Shown: in pieces, positions 1 to 7,309 of the stretch
Layout of the letters: every line of letters starts with the position of its first letter
Numbering within the stretch: position 1 is the first letter of the stretch
Source: Clostridiaceae bacterium
GTDB taxonomy: Bacteria > Bacillota > Clostridia > Oscillospirales > Acutalibacteraceae
Assembly: GCA_016295895.1 (NCBI GenBank)
Contig: JAEDKI010000030.1
Location: 1 to 14,131 of the forward strand
Reading direction: 5' to 3'
DNA length: 14,131 nucleotides
The notes under the pieces: generated by a model
The model's database searches: none
What the model saw: the letters and a program-made list of their open reading frames with translations, nothing else
Told to the model about the DNA's origin: nothing
Position numbers and translations under genes: made by a program

Positions 1-1
1 T

Positions 2-55
2 GCCAATGTCAGCAAGTTTGTTGAAAAGGCAGTCGGCTCGGATATTTTGGCTTAA
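2..55 (+). CDS. atpF: V-type ATP synthase subunit F, C-terminal end (partial)
   Basis: Only the last 17 codons and the TAA stop are inside the window. The readable tail (NVSKFVEKAVGSDILA) has the 'KAVG-DIL' ending typical of V/A-type ATPase subunit F, a small regulatory protein that binds the central stalk next to subunit D. Its identity rests mainly on position: it lies directly upstream of subunit A, matching the common order E-C-F-A-B-D in clostridial operons. The gap to subunit A is 38 bases with no terminator, so the two are presumably cotranscribed. The call would be weak from the peptide alone. Confidence 0.7.
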   Translation, partial: ANVSKFVEKAVGSDILA

Positions 56-93
56 CAACGGTCAAATTCAACTGAAAGGCGTGGCACACAAAA

Positions 94-1866
94 ATGAGTA
101 AAGGTGTTATAACAAAAATATCAGGTCCTTTGGTCGTTGCTTCGGGCATGCGTGACGCAAACATGTTTGATGTTGTGCGTGTCGGCAACGACAGACTGAT
201 TGGTGAAATAATAGAAATGCACGGCGACCGTGCTTCCGTTCAGGTTTATGAGGAAACCTCGGGAATCAGAACGGGAGAGCCGGTTGAATCAACCGAAGAA
301 CCGCTGAGCGTTGAGCTTGGCCCCGGTCTTATTCAGGGCATTTTTGACGGTATTCAGAGACCGCTTAAGGTGCTTTGCGAGATTGCCGGCAACAACCTCA
401 CAAGAGGTATCGAGGTTCCTGCGCTTAGCCGTGAGGCTGTCTGGCACTTTGTTCCCTGCGTAAAAGCGGGCGATAAGGTTCAAAGCGGCGATGTTCTCGG
501 CACGGTTCAGGAGACCGACATTGTTCTTCATAAGATAATGGTTTCTCCGCTTATGAGCGGAACCGTTAAGGAAATCAAAGAGGGCGACTTCACGATAACC
601 GATAAGGTCGGCGTTATAGTCAAAGAAAACGGAGAAGAAGCTCCGATAACCCTCGTGCAGAAGTGGCCTGTCCGTAAAGGCAGACCATATATGAAAAAGC
701 TCTCGCCCGATGTTCCCCTTGTTACGGGTCAGCGTGTCATCGATTCGCTTTTCCCGATTGCAAAGGGCGGCGTTGCGGCAATTCCCGGCCCGTTCGGAAG
801 CGGAAAAACGGTAACTCAGCATCAGCTTGCAAAGTGGGCTGAGGCGGATATCGTTGTTTATATCGGCTGCGGCGAAAGAGGCAACGAAATGACCGATGTT
901 CTCAATGAGTTCCCCGAGCTTATTGACCCGCACACGGGTAAATCACTCATGGAGCGCACCGTTCTTATCGCCAACACTTCCGATATGCCCGTTGCCGCCC
1001 GTGAGGCTTCAATTTATACAGGAATTACGATTGCGGAATATTTCCGTGACATGGGCTATTCCGTTGCGCTTATGGCGGATTCAACCTCCCGCTGGGCTGA
1101 GGCTCTGCGTGAGATGTCGGGCAGACTTGAAGAAATGCCCGGCGAAGAAGGCTATCCCGCTTACCTCGGAAGCCGCCTTGCTCAGTTCTATGAAAGAGCA
1201 GGCCGTGTTATTTCTCTCGGCACAGAGGGCAGAGAGGGTGCGCTTTCGGTTATCGGCGCAGTTTCGCCTCCCGGCGGCGATATTTCCGAGCCCGTTTCGC
1301 AGGCAACATTGCGTATTGTCAAGGTCTTCTGGGGTCTTGATTCATCGCTTGCATATAAGCGTCACTTCCCCGCAATCAACTGGCTGACGAGCTATTCGCT
1401 TTATGCCGACTCTCTCGGCAAGTGGTTCAATGCAAATGTCAACGATGACTGGACTGCTCTCAGAGGCCGCCTTATGGCTCTGCTTTCTGACGAAGCGGCT
1501 CTTGACGAAATCGTCAAGCTTGTCGGTATGGACGCTCTTTCCGCTCCCGACAGACTTAAAATGGAAGCCGCCCGCTCAATCCGTGAGGACTTCCTGCATC
1601 AGCTTGCATTCCATGAGGTTGACACATACACATCTCTCAACAAACAGCATTGCATGATGAAGCTTGTTGTTGAATATTATGATGAATCCCTTGAGGCTCT
1701 CAACAAGGGAGCAAATATTGAGGATATCGTTGCGCTTCCCGTCAGAGAAGCCATCGGCAGATTCAAATATACGCCCGAAGAAAAGGTTAATGACGAATAT
1801 TCAAGAGTTTCCCATGAGCTTAAAAATCAGCTCAAGGACGCTGTTGACAAGAAGGAGGATTTCTGA
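94..1866 (+). CDS. atpA: V-type ATP synthase catalytic subunit A
   Basis: This is the catalytic nucleotide-binding subunit of the cytoplasmic V1/A1 head, alternating with subunit B in an A3B3 ring that couples ATP hydrolysis or synthesis to H+ or Na+ movement. The 590-residue length is normal for the family. The P-loop GPFGSGKT is at residues 232-239, preceded by the N-terminal barrel and the long extra 'non-homologous' domain (about residues 110-190) that distinguishes A from F-type beta. GERGNEM, DSTSRWAEALRE and SPPGGDISEPV are further typical A-subunit motifs. The ATG at 94 fits the conserved MxKGVI...ISGPLV start, but the upstream AAAGG (75-79) is weak and about 14 bases away. The gene overlaps subunit B by one base (TGATG). 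The coupling ion cannot be judged because the membrane subunits lie outside the window. Also known as ntpA. Confidence 0.98.
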   Translation: MSKGVITKISGPLVVASGMRDANMFDVVRVGNDRLIGEIIEMHGDRASVQVYEETSGIRTGEPVESTEEPLSVELGPGLIQGIFDGIQRPLKVLCEIAGNNLTRGIEVPALSREAVWHFVPCVKAGDKVQSGDVLGTVQETDIVLHKIMVSPLMSGTVKEIKEGDFTITDKVGVIVKENGEEAPITLVQKWPVRKGRPYMKKLSPDVPLVTGQRVIDSLFPIAKGGVAAIPGPFGSGKTVTQHQLAKWAEADIVVYIGCGERGNEMTDVLNEFPELIDPHTGKSLMERTVLIANTSDMPVAAREASIYTGITIAEYFRDMGYSVALMADSTSRWAEALREMSGRLEEMPGEEGYPAYLGSRLAQFYERAGRVISLGTEGREGALSVIGAVSPPGGDISEPVSQATLRIVKVFWGLDSSLAYKRHFPAINWLTSYSLYADSLGKWFNANVNDDWTALRGRLMALLSDEAALDEIVKLVGMDALSAPDRLKMEAARSIREDFLHQLAFHEVDTYTSLNKQHCMMKLVVEYYDESLEALNKGANIEDIVALPVREAIGRFKYTPEEKVNDEYSRVSHELKNQLKDAVDKKEDF

Positions 1867-3239
1867 TGCCTAAGGAATACAGAACCATACAGGAGGTAGC
1901 GGGTCCTCTTATGCTTGTCCGTGAGGTTGAGGGCGTTGCTTATAACGAGCTTGGCGAAATCGAGCTTGCAAACGGCGAAAAACGCCGTTGCCGTGTGCTT
2001 GAGGTTGACGGTTCAAACGCCCTTGTTCAGCTCTTTGAAAGCGCAACGGGCATTAACCTTGCTCAGAGCAAGGTCAGATTCCTCGGCAGGCAGATGGAGC
2101 TTGGCCTTTCGCTCGATATGCTCGGCAGAGTTTTTGACGGCCTCGGCAGACCCATTGACGGCGGTCCCGAGATTATCCCCGAAAAGCGTGCGGATGTCAA
2201 CGGCGTTCCGATGAATCCCGCCGCAAGAAGCTATCCGCAGGAATTTATTCAGACGGGCGTTTCTGCTATCGACGGTCTTAACACCCTCGTCAGAGGTCAG
2301 AAGCTTCCGATTTTCTCTGCTTCGGGTCTGCCCCATGCCGAGCTTGCCGCTCAGATAGCAAGGCAGGCAAAGGTCAGAGGCGCAAACGAGCAGTTCGCCG
2401 TTGTTTTTGCCGCAATGGGTATCACCTTTGAGGAGTCCGATTATTTCGTTCAAAGCTTCAAAAAGACGGGTGCGCTTGACAGAACGGTCATGTTCTCCAA
2501 CCTTGCCAACGACCCTGCAATTGAAAGAATCGCAACCCCGAAAATGGCGTTGACCGCCGCAGAGTATCTTGCTTTCGACAAAGGAATGCATGTTCTTGTT
2601 ATTCTGACCGATATCACAAACTATGCCGACGCTTTGCGTGAGGTTTCCGCCGCCCGCAAGGAGGTTCCCGGCAGACGAGGATATCCCGGATATATGTATA
2701 CCGACCTTGCTTCGATTTATGAAAGAGCCGGCAGGCAGAGAGGCAAAGAGGGCAGTATAACCATGATTCCCATTCTCACCATGCCCGAGGATGACAAGAC
2801 CCACCCGATTCCCGACCTTACAGGCTACATCACCGAGGGTCAGATTATTCTCAGCCGTGAGCTTTACAGAAAAGGCGTCAACCCGCCGATTGATGTTCTT
2901 CCGTCTCTTTCCCGTCTTAAGGATAAGGGTATCGGAGAGGGCAAAACGAGAAAAGACCATTCAAACACCATGAACCAGCTTTTCTCGGCTTATGCACGAG
3001 GCAAGGATGCAAAAGAGCTTATGGTTATTCTCGGCGAAGCGGCTCTTACCGATATGGATAAGCTTTATGCAAAATTCGCCGATGAATTTGAAAAGGTCTA
3101 TGTTTCACAGGGCTTTGAAACCGACAGAGATATTGAAGAAACCCTCGATATCGGCTGGAAGCTGCTTTCAATTCTGCCCAGAAGCGAGCTCAGAAGAATC
3201 AGCGACGAGTTGCTTGATAAATATTACGGTAAGGTTTAA
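1866..3239 (+). CDS. atpB: V-type ATP synthase non-catalytic subunit B
   Basis: Subunit B partners A in the A3B3 head and carries the non-catalytic nucleotide-site contribution. The 457 residues match the family. In place of a Walker A loop it has the degenerate sequence SASGLPH at residues 151-157, the hallmark that separates B from A. Other family stretches are FVVFAAMGITFEESDYF-like text around residue 180, LTDITNYADALREVSAARKEVPGRRGYPGYMYTDLA and the SLSRLKDKGIGEGKTR segment. The start overlaps the subunit A stop by one base, behind a strong GGAGG close to 1855, so reinitiation coupling is likely and would help keep A and B equimolar. Also known as ntpB. Codon use is the same as in subunit A. 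Confidence 0.98.
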   Translation: MPKEYRTIQEVAGPLMLVREVEGVAYNELGEIELANGEKRRCRVLEVDGSNALVQLFESATGINLAQSKVRFLGRQMELGLSLDMLGRVFDGLGRPIDGGPEIIPEKRADVNGVPMNPAARSYPQEFIQTGVSAIDGLNTLVRGQKLPIFSASGLPHAELAAQIARQAKVRGANEQFAVVFAAMGITFEESDYFVQSFKKTGALDRTVMFSNLANDPAIERIATPKMALTAAEYLAFDKGMHVLVILTDITNYADALREVSAARKEVPGRRGYPGYMYTDLASIYERAGRQRGKEGSITMIPILTMPEDDKTHPIPDLTGYITEGQIILSRELYRKGVNPPIDVLPSLSRLKDKGIGEGKTRKDHSNTMNQLFSAYARGKDAKELMVILGEAALTDMDKLYAKFADEFEKVYVSQGFETDRDIEETLDIGWKLLSILPRSELRRISDELLDKYYGKV

Positions 3240-3279
3240 TTTTTAACCGCAAAAATCAATCGGAGGGAAGTGATACCCC

Positions 3280-3930
3280 ATGGCAATCCTGAATGTCAAC
3301 CCGACAAGAATGGAGCTTACCAATCTCAAACGCAAGCTTGCAACCGCCCGCAGAGGTCATAAGCTGCTGAAAGACAAGCGTGATGAGCTTATGCGCCGTT
3401 TTCTTGATATGGTGAGAGAAAATAAGGCGCTGAGAATTGAGGTTGAGGAGGGCATCCGAAAGGCAAACGATGCCATGTCGGTTGCGGGATGCGTTATGAG
3501 CGATAAAAGCCTTGATGTTGCGCTGATGCTTCCGAGGCAGGAAATGCAGCTTGAGGTCAGCGAAAAGAATATTATGAGCGTTATGATTCCCGTTTTTGAT
3601 GTTAAATTCAAAACAGCGGATGAAAACGACATTTATTCCTATGGCTTTGCCGAAACCTCGGGCGAGCTTGACGATGCGGTTAAGGCTCTTTCGGATATTA
3701 TGCCGAAGCTGATAAGGCTTGCGGAGCTTGAAAAATCTTGCCGTCTCATGGCTGATGAAATCGAAAAAACACGCCGCAGAGTCAACGCTTTGGAGCATGT
3801 TATGATTCCGCAGTATGAGGAAACAATAAAATTCATAGCCATGAAGCTTGACGAAAACGAGAGAAGCACAACGACAAGGCTTATGAAGGTCAAGGATATG
3901 ATGCTCACTCAGGCGCATAATTATCAATAA
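3280..3930 (+). CDS. atpD: V-type ATP synthase subunit D (central stalk)
   Basis: Subunit D is the rotor shaft that sits in the A3B3 cavity and binds subunit F. The 216-residue protein begins ILNVNPTRMELTNLKRKLATARRGHKLLKDKRDELMRRF, which is the diagnostic N-terminal pattern of the family. It is predicted to be mostly two long alpha-helices forming an antiparallel coiled coil (about residues 8-80 and 115-200) with a short domain between them. The second helix carries the family's NALEHVMIPQYEETIKFI segment. It follows subunit B by 40 bases. The GGAGGG at 3262-3267 is 13 bases from the ATG, a long spacing, yet no better in-frame start is visible. It is the last ATPase gene here; no G/H gene follows and no convincing terminator is visible before the tRNA promoter. 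Also known as ntpD. Confidence 0.96.
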   Translation: MAILNVNPTRMELTNLKRKLATARRGHKLLKDKRDELMRRFLDMVRENKALRIEVEEGIRKANDAMSVAGCVMSDKSLDVALMLPRQEMQLEVSEKNIMSVMIPVFDVKFKTADENDIYSYGFAETSGELDDAVKALSDIMPKLIRLAELEKSCRLMADEIEKTRRRVNALEHVMIPQYEETIKFIAMKLDENERSTTTRLMKVKDMMLTQAHNYQ

Positions 3931-3983
3931 TAAAGAGCGAAAATTAATTGCAAAAAGAGAATATTAATTTATCGCAAATACTG

Positions 3984-4012
3984 TTGACAAATTTAACAAA
4001 ATAAACTATAAT
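3984..4012 (+). promoter_or_regulatory. Consensus sigma-A promoter for tRNA-Leu
   Basis: A perfect TTGACA (3984-3989) is separated by exactly 17 bases from a perfect TATAAT (4007-4012). Transcription should start near 4018-4020, about 46 bases before the mature tRNA. A consensus match of this quality is what one expects of a strong constitutive stable-RNA promoter. Confidence 0.92.
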
Positions 4013-4015
4013 TAT

Positions 4016-4061
4016 GTCGCCGAACAGAAGGCGGGCGAATTGCGCCCCGGGTTTCGGCGAC
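4016..4061 (+). other. Hairpin in the tRNA-Leu 5' leader
   Basis: GTCGCCGAA (4016-4024) and TTCGGCGAC (4053-4061) are perfect 9-base complements. Between them GGGCG and CGCCC form a second, inner stem with loop AATTG. The structure fills nearly all of the space between the predicted transcription start and the first base of the tRNA (4066). If transcription starts at 4018-4020, the outer stem would keep 6 or 7 of its 9 pairs. There is no U-tract after it, so it is not an intrinsic terminator. It may shield or present the pre-tRNA leader to RNase P or other nucleases. The pairing is seen; the role is inferred. Confidence 0.6.
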
Positions 4062-4065
4062 AGTT

Positions 4066-4152
4066 GCCGGTGTGGCGAAATCGGCAGACGCAAGGGACTT
4101 AAAATCCCTCGGTGGCAACACCGTACCGGTTCAAGTCCGGTCACCGGCACCA
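4066..4152 (+). tRNA. tRNA-Leu(TAA), CCA encoded
   Basis: A complete class II tRNA. The acceptor arms GCCGGTG (4066-4072) and CACCGGC (4142-4148) pair fully, followed by discriminator A and an encoded CCA. The anticodon stem AGGGA/TCCCT encloses loop CTTAAAA with anticodon TAA at 4100-4102, reading UUA (and UUG by wobble) leucine codons. The long variable arm CGGTG-GCAA-CACCG is typical of leucine tRNAs, and the T arm has ACCGG-TTCAAGT-CCGGT. It is a single tRNA with its own promoter rather than part of a cluster. Confidence 0.98.
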
Positions 4153-4180
4153 GAATGCCTCTTTTCTTGCGCGTTCAGGG

Positions 4181-4319
4181 GCATAAAATAATGAATGATG
4201 AATAATATAGAGATATTTTGATATATATACTGAATTTAAAAAAGCTTTGCAAGGGCAGATTGTGAATTTCTGTATGTCTATCTTTATATCCTGCGTTATT
4301 CATTGTTCATTTTTTTTGC
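4181..4319. repeat. MITE-like inverted-repeat element (about 139 bp)
   Basis: The ends of this AT-rich, non-coding stretch are imperfect terminal inverted repeats. The left arm ATGAATGATGAATAA (4191-4205) matches the reverse complement of the right arm (4296-4310) at 13 of 15 positions. The similarity continues outward through A-rich/T-rich tracts to GCA at 4181 and TGC at 4317-4319, giving about 24-25 bases per arm with one gap. The interior has no open reading frame. The size and the ATGAATRATGAATAA-type ends fit a non-autonomous miniature element. No target-site duplication is obvious and I cannot check copy number, so the family is unassigned. It lies between tRNA-Leu and its apparent terminator. 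Confidence 0.5.
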
Positions 4320-4320
4320 G

Positions 4321-4368
4321 AAAAAGCAGCGTCCGTTCGGTCTTTTTACCGTTCGGGCGCTTTTTGTT
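4321..4368 (+). terminator. Rho-independent terminator (tRNA-Leu transcript)
   Basis: GCGTCCG pairs with CGGGCGC (one G-U), followed by a two-base T-T mismatch and CGGT/ACCG around a CTTTTT loop. A run of A precedes the stem and TTTTTG follows it. It is about 170 bases beyond the tRNA and directly abuts the MITE-like element, as if that element had inserted between the tRNA and its terminator. Confidence 0.85.
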
Positions 4369-4408
4369 ATTAAAATACACTATTTTGCATAGATTTTAAC
4401 AAAATATA

Positions 4409-4437
4409 TTGTTTTTTATTTATAAATATGTTACTAT
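4409..4437 (+). promoter_or_regulatory. Putative promoter of the GPH transporter gene
   Basis: TTGTTT (4409-4414), a 17-base spacer and TACTAT (4432-4437) preceded by TG one base earlier (4429-4430, extended -10). Initiation near 4444 would give a short leader of about 20 bases to the TTG start. The surroundings are very AT-rich, so other hexamer pairs exist and the exact choice is uncertain. Confidence 0.5.
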
Positions 4438-4464
4438 TGTATATATTTTTACGGAGGCGATAAA

Positions 4465-6045
4465 TTGGAAGAGAAAATAAAAACGGTCAATGAAGCCGAA
4501 GAACAGGGCATAGTCATCGACTATGAAAAAGGAGTCAAAAATCCTCTGCTGAGAAACAGACACTATGTCGGTCAGAAAGAGAGGATAGGCTATCTGCTCA
4601 ACGATGTTGCCGCAAGCTTCAATATCAACAAATATAAAGACAGATTCATCTATGATGTTGTCAAGCTTGACTTTAATTTTCTTGCGGCTTTCAATCTTTT
4701 TGCAGGAATATGGGATACCATCAACGACACATTCATCGGAGTTATCGTTGACCGCACCCGAACCCGCTGGGGCAAATTCAAGCCGTATATCCTGCTCGGT
4801 CAGATTCCTCTGTGCATTCTCGGGCTTTGGTATTGGTTTATGCCCGCCATTTTCCCCGACACGGCGGCGGATTATGTCCCGAAGTTCATTTTTTACTGCG
4901 TATTTTCGATTATCTGCGAAACGGCGGGAACATTCACATCAATTGCAGGCACGGGGTTTATGTCAACCATAACGCCTGACCCGCTCGAAAGAACGGGGCT
5001 GATAACCATGGCAAAGCTTGTTTCCGGCATGGTCGGAGAAAAGCTGCCGGAGCTTATCTTCGGCGTTCTGCTTGACCTGACTAACAACAAGGTGCTCAAA
5101 TGGAAGCTCAACCACCTGTTTATGAGTTTCGGTATCTGCACAGCCGTTCTCTCCTGCGCAATGTCTTTCTTCTTCATTTGCGTAACGAAAGAAAGAGTCA
5201 ATCAGTCAATTGAAAAACCGAGTGTTGTTCAGGGCTTGAAAGCGATAATCAACAACCGCCCGATTCTTATGATTGCGCTTTCGGAATTTCTTGAAGGCTT
5301 CAAGGTCGGCAAGAGCAAGACAAACTATTATATCGATGTTCTCGGCTCGGCAACATATCAGACCCTCGTCGGCATTCCCGCTTCGCCCGTATCAACCATC
5401 AGCTATGCATTTGTCAGACCTATCAGAGAAAGATTTTCAACCAAGGCAATCTGGGTGTTTGAGGATTTGTGGACTGATATCTGCTGGCTTGCCGTTTTCG
5501 GAATAGGCTCAATCGGCGGCATGAAAAAAGGACTTTACAAGAATAAATGGGTCATGCTACCCGTATTTGCAATTGAAGAAGTCCTTGAAATGTGCGTCTA
5601 CGGTCTGAGAAATGTTATTCCCAATGAGATTTATAATGAGTCAATGGATTACTGCGAATGGAAAAACGGCTACCGTGCCGAGGCGATGACAGGCGTTGCA
5701 AAGGGTCTGGTCACAAAGCTTCAGGGCGTTGCCAGAGGCTCGATTGAGAATCTCATAATGAAAGAAATCGGTTATATTCAAGGTCTTGATATCGGAACTC
5801 AGGAGGACAGAACCAAGTGGTGGCTGTTCGCCATGGGAACGGGTATTCCCATTATTACGGGTATGCTCGGAATAATACCCAAGTTTTTCTATAATATCAA
5901 TAGTGAAAAAAGAGAACAGATGTATCGTGAGCTTTTTGCAAGGCGTGAGGCAATGCGCAGAGCGGTTGAAAGCGCAAAAGACAGCGACGAGGTTAACCGC
6001 TTAGCAAAAGCTCAAATAGAAAAAGACTATGTTAACGAAGCCTGA
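4465..6045 (+). CDS. GPH-family sugar:cation symporter-like MFS protein
   Basis: A polytopic inner-membrane protein of 526 residues that resembles the glycoside-pentoside-hexuronide:cation symporters (MFS_2, MelB/XynP type). The best evidence is W-D-x-I-N-D at residues 83-88 followed by the loop VDRTRTRWGKFKPY at about 95-108, the conserved 'D-R-T-R-x-R-W-G-K-x-R-P' cytoplasmic signature after the second helix. Clear hydrophobic spans include about 107-130, 137-165, 215-240 and 460-485. It is some 50-70 residues longer than a typical GPH carrier, with a hydrophilic N-terminus (about 60 residues) and a charged C-terminal tail. The start is TTG at 4465: GGAGG at 4453-4457 stands 7 bases before it and no ATG fits as well. 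It appears monocistronic, with no neighbouring glycosidase or regulator to suggest a substrate. Family is likely, substrate unknown. Confidence 0.82.
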   Translation: MEEKIKTVNEAEEQGIVIDYEKGVKNPLLRNRHYVGQKERIGYLLNDVAASFNINKYKDRFIYDVVKLDFNFLAAFNLFAGIWDTINDTFIGVIVDRTRTRWGKFKPYILLGQIPLCILGLWYWFMPAIFPDTAADYVPKFIFYCVFSIICETAGTFTSIAGTGFMSTITPDPLERTGLITMAKLVSGMVGEKLPELIFGVLLDLTNNKVLKWKLNHLFMSFGICTAVLSCAMSFFFICVTKERVNQSIEKPSVVQGLKAIINNRPILMIALSEFLEGFKVGKSKTNYYIDVLGSATYQTLVGIPASPVSTISYAFVRPIRERFSTKAIWVFEDLWTDICWLAVFGIGSIGGMKKGLYKNKWVMLPVFAIEEVLEMCVYGLRNVIPNEIYNESMDYCEWKNGYRAEAMTGVAKGLVTKLQGVARGSIENLIMKEIGYIQGLDIGTQEDRTKWWLFAMGTGIPIITGMLGIIPKFFYNINSEKREQMYRELFARREAMRRAVESAKDSDEVNRLAKAQIEKDYVNEA

Positions 6046-6135
6046 TTAATCGTCTTATCACTCCAATTCTCATTGAAAAATATACAAAATCGGACACTCT
6101 GAGCAAAATGTGGGAATAAAGTGTTACAGATTTTG

Positions 6136-6164
6136 TTGATTTGATTTTAATTTTGTGATAAAAT
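6136..6164 (+). promoter_or_regulatory. Putative sigma-A promoter of the SDR gene
   Basis: TTGATT (6136-6141), a 17-base spacer and TAAAAT (6159-6164). Transcription from about 6171 would leave a leader of roughly 35 bases before the preferred ATG at 6207. This supports a unit separate from the upstream transporter gene. Confidence 0.6.
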
Positions 6165-6206
6165 TAACCAAAATGGATAGAAATGAGTTTTAAAAGGGGA
6201 GATATG

Positions 6207-7223
6207 ATGAGCGGAATTAATGTTATTACAGGTGGCAGAGGCCATGTCGGCTTTGCGCTGGTGAAAGAATTAGCTGACCGAGGAGAAAAAATCCGTCTGC
6301 TTCTCAGGTCTGACAGTTCTGCTTTTGACGGAATTGAATGTGAAAAGGTTAAAGGCGATGTTACCGACCCCGAAAGTCTCGCAAAGGCTTTTGAGGGCGC
6401 TGAGACGGTTTATCATGTTGCCGGTGTTGTTGATATCAGCGGCAAAAAGGATAAGCAGGTCTGGGCGGTCAATGTTGAGGGAACAAAAAATGTTGTTGCG
6501 GCGTGTAAAAATGCCGGAGTAAAAAATCTGATTTTTGTATCGTCGGTTGACGCAATCCCCGTTGATGAAAAAGCCGAAAAAATCACCGAGATATCGCATT
6601 TTGACCCCGATGTTCTTGAAGGTACTTATGCAAAATCAAAGGCGGTTTCAACTCAGTATGTTCTCGACAGCGCCGATGAAAACCTCAAGGTGTGTGCAAT
6701 TCATCCGAGCTGCTGCATCGGTCCTTACGATAATAACGGAACATCAAGCATCTGCACAATGATGAAGCTTTTCGATAAAGGCTTTTTCCCGATAACCTTT
6801 GATTTCGGCGGTTATAACTTTGTTGATGTTCGTGATGTTGCAAAGGGAATGATTGGAGCAGCCGAAAAAGGAAGAAACGGCGAATGCTACATTCTCTGCG
6901 GAAATGCTTACACGCTCGATGAGTTCATCGGAGCGCTTGCGGAAGCCTGCGGCAGAAAGAAGCCGAAAATCGTTATTAAACATAAAACCGTTATGAAGCT
7001 TATTCCGTTTTGTGAAAAGCTGTTTGACAGTCTGAAGCTTCCTCCGGTAATTAACGAATACTCAATCAGAAAGATTTGCGAAAACTGCAGGTTCTCCCAT
7101 GAGAAAGCAACCAACGAGCTTGGCTATACTTCAAGACCGCTTGTTGATTCGCTCAGGGATGCAATCGAATGGATGAAAGAGGACGAAGCAAAGAAGAAAG
7201 CTGCAGCAAAAAATAAGAAATAA
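6207..7223 (+). CDS. NAD(P)-dependent epimerase/dehydratase (extended SDR)
   Basis: A cytoplasmic oxidoreductase of the extended short-chain dehydrogenase/reductase superfamily, 338 residues. The Rossmann motif TGGRGHVG is at residues 8-15, the DVTD that usually follows the fold's third strand is present, and the catalytic set consists of S112/S113 (SSVDA), Y141 and K145 (YAKSK). The sequence style (HVAGVVDISGKKD, NVEGTKNVVAAC, HPSCCIGP) is like the 3-beta-hydroxysteroid dehydrogenase/dihydroflavonol-4-reductase branch, but the substrate cannot be deduced. Start: AAGGGGAG (6194-6201) is 5 bases before the ATG at 6207, which I prefer to the ATGs at 6204 (spacing 2) and 6183 (upstream of the ribosome binding site). 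The lysine-rich C-terminus ends 8 bases before a terminator. It stands alone between its own promoter and that terminator. Confidence 0.88.
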   Translation: MSGINVITGGRGHVGFALVKELADRGEKIRLLLRSDSSAFDGIECEKVKGDVTDPESLAKAFEGAETVYHVAGVVDISGKKDKQVWAVNVEGTKNVVAACKNAGVKNLIFVSSVDAIPVDEKAEKITEISHFDPDVLEGTYAKSKAVSTQYVLDSADENLKVCAIHPSCCIGPYDNNGTSSICTMMKLFDKGFFPITFDFGGYNFVDVRDVAKGMIGAAEKGRNGECYILCGNAYTLDEFIGALAEACGRKKPKIVIKHKTVMKLIPFCEKLFDSLKLPPVINEYSIRKICENCRFSHEKATNELGYTSRPLVDSLRDAIEWMKEDEAKKKAAAKNKK

Positions 7224-7230
7224 AAAATAA

Positions 7231-7263
7231 AGCGCCTGCCGTGATTCCGGCGGGCGCTTTTTG
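7231..7263. terminator. Bidirectional terminator between SDR gene and lysine operon
   Basis: AGCGCCTGCCG and CGGCGGGCGCT pair over 11 bases with one G-U around a six-base loop (TGATTC), followed by TTTTTG. On the opposite strand the same stem is followed by a TTATTTTTTATTT tract. It lies between convergent genes and can end both the SDR transcript (+) and the asd-dapA-dapB-ACT transcript (-). Confidence 0.92.
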
Positions 7264-7309
7264 TATCGGGATAATACCGTTTATTTATATAAGCGGGGTG
7301 TTTTTGAAA

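Noticed and set aside
896..1387. Plus-strand 163-codon frame within subunit A
   Set aside because: It is an out-of-frame shadow of a clear ATPase gene, with no ribosome binding site and low-complexity Arg/Ser/Leu-rich translation.
2013..2960. A 315-codon open frame on the minus strand inside subunit B
   Set aside because: It is antisense to a fully convincing gene, lacks any recognisable domain, and results from the codon bias of the real gene. The same applies to the 214-codon minus frame at 289-933 and the 223-codon minus frame at 3256-3927.
3941..3970. AAATTAAT...ATTAATTT inverted repeat after subunit D as a possible terminator
   Set aside because: The stem has only A-T pairs, the loop is 14 bases and the T-run is short; it is too unstable to call a terminator.
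4155..4187. ATGCCTC...GGGGCAT hairpin just after tRNA-Leu
   Set aside because: The seven-pair stem has a G-U and a long loop, and is followed by AAAATAATG rather than a T-tract. The strong stem at 4321-4368 is the credible terminator.
4014..4205. Open frames running through the tRNA-Leu gene (also 3944-4150 on the minus strand)
   Set aside because: They cover a complete tRNA with its promoter; the translated text is the well-known spurious tRNA-derived peptide (SSPVTGT/GLEPV type).
6074..6125. ACACT...AGTGT repeat after the transporter gene as a terminator
   Set aside because: Five pairs with a loop of about 20 bases and no following T-run; coincidental.
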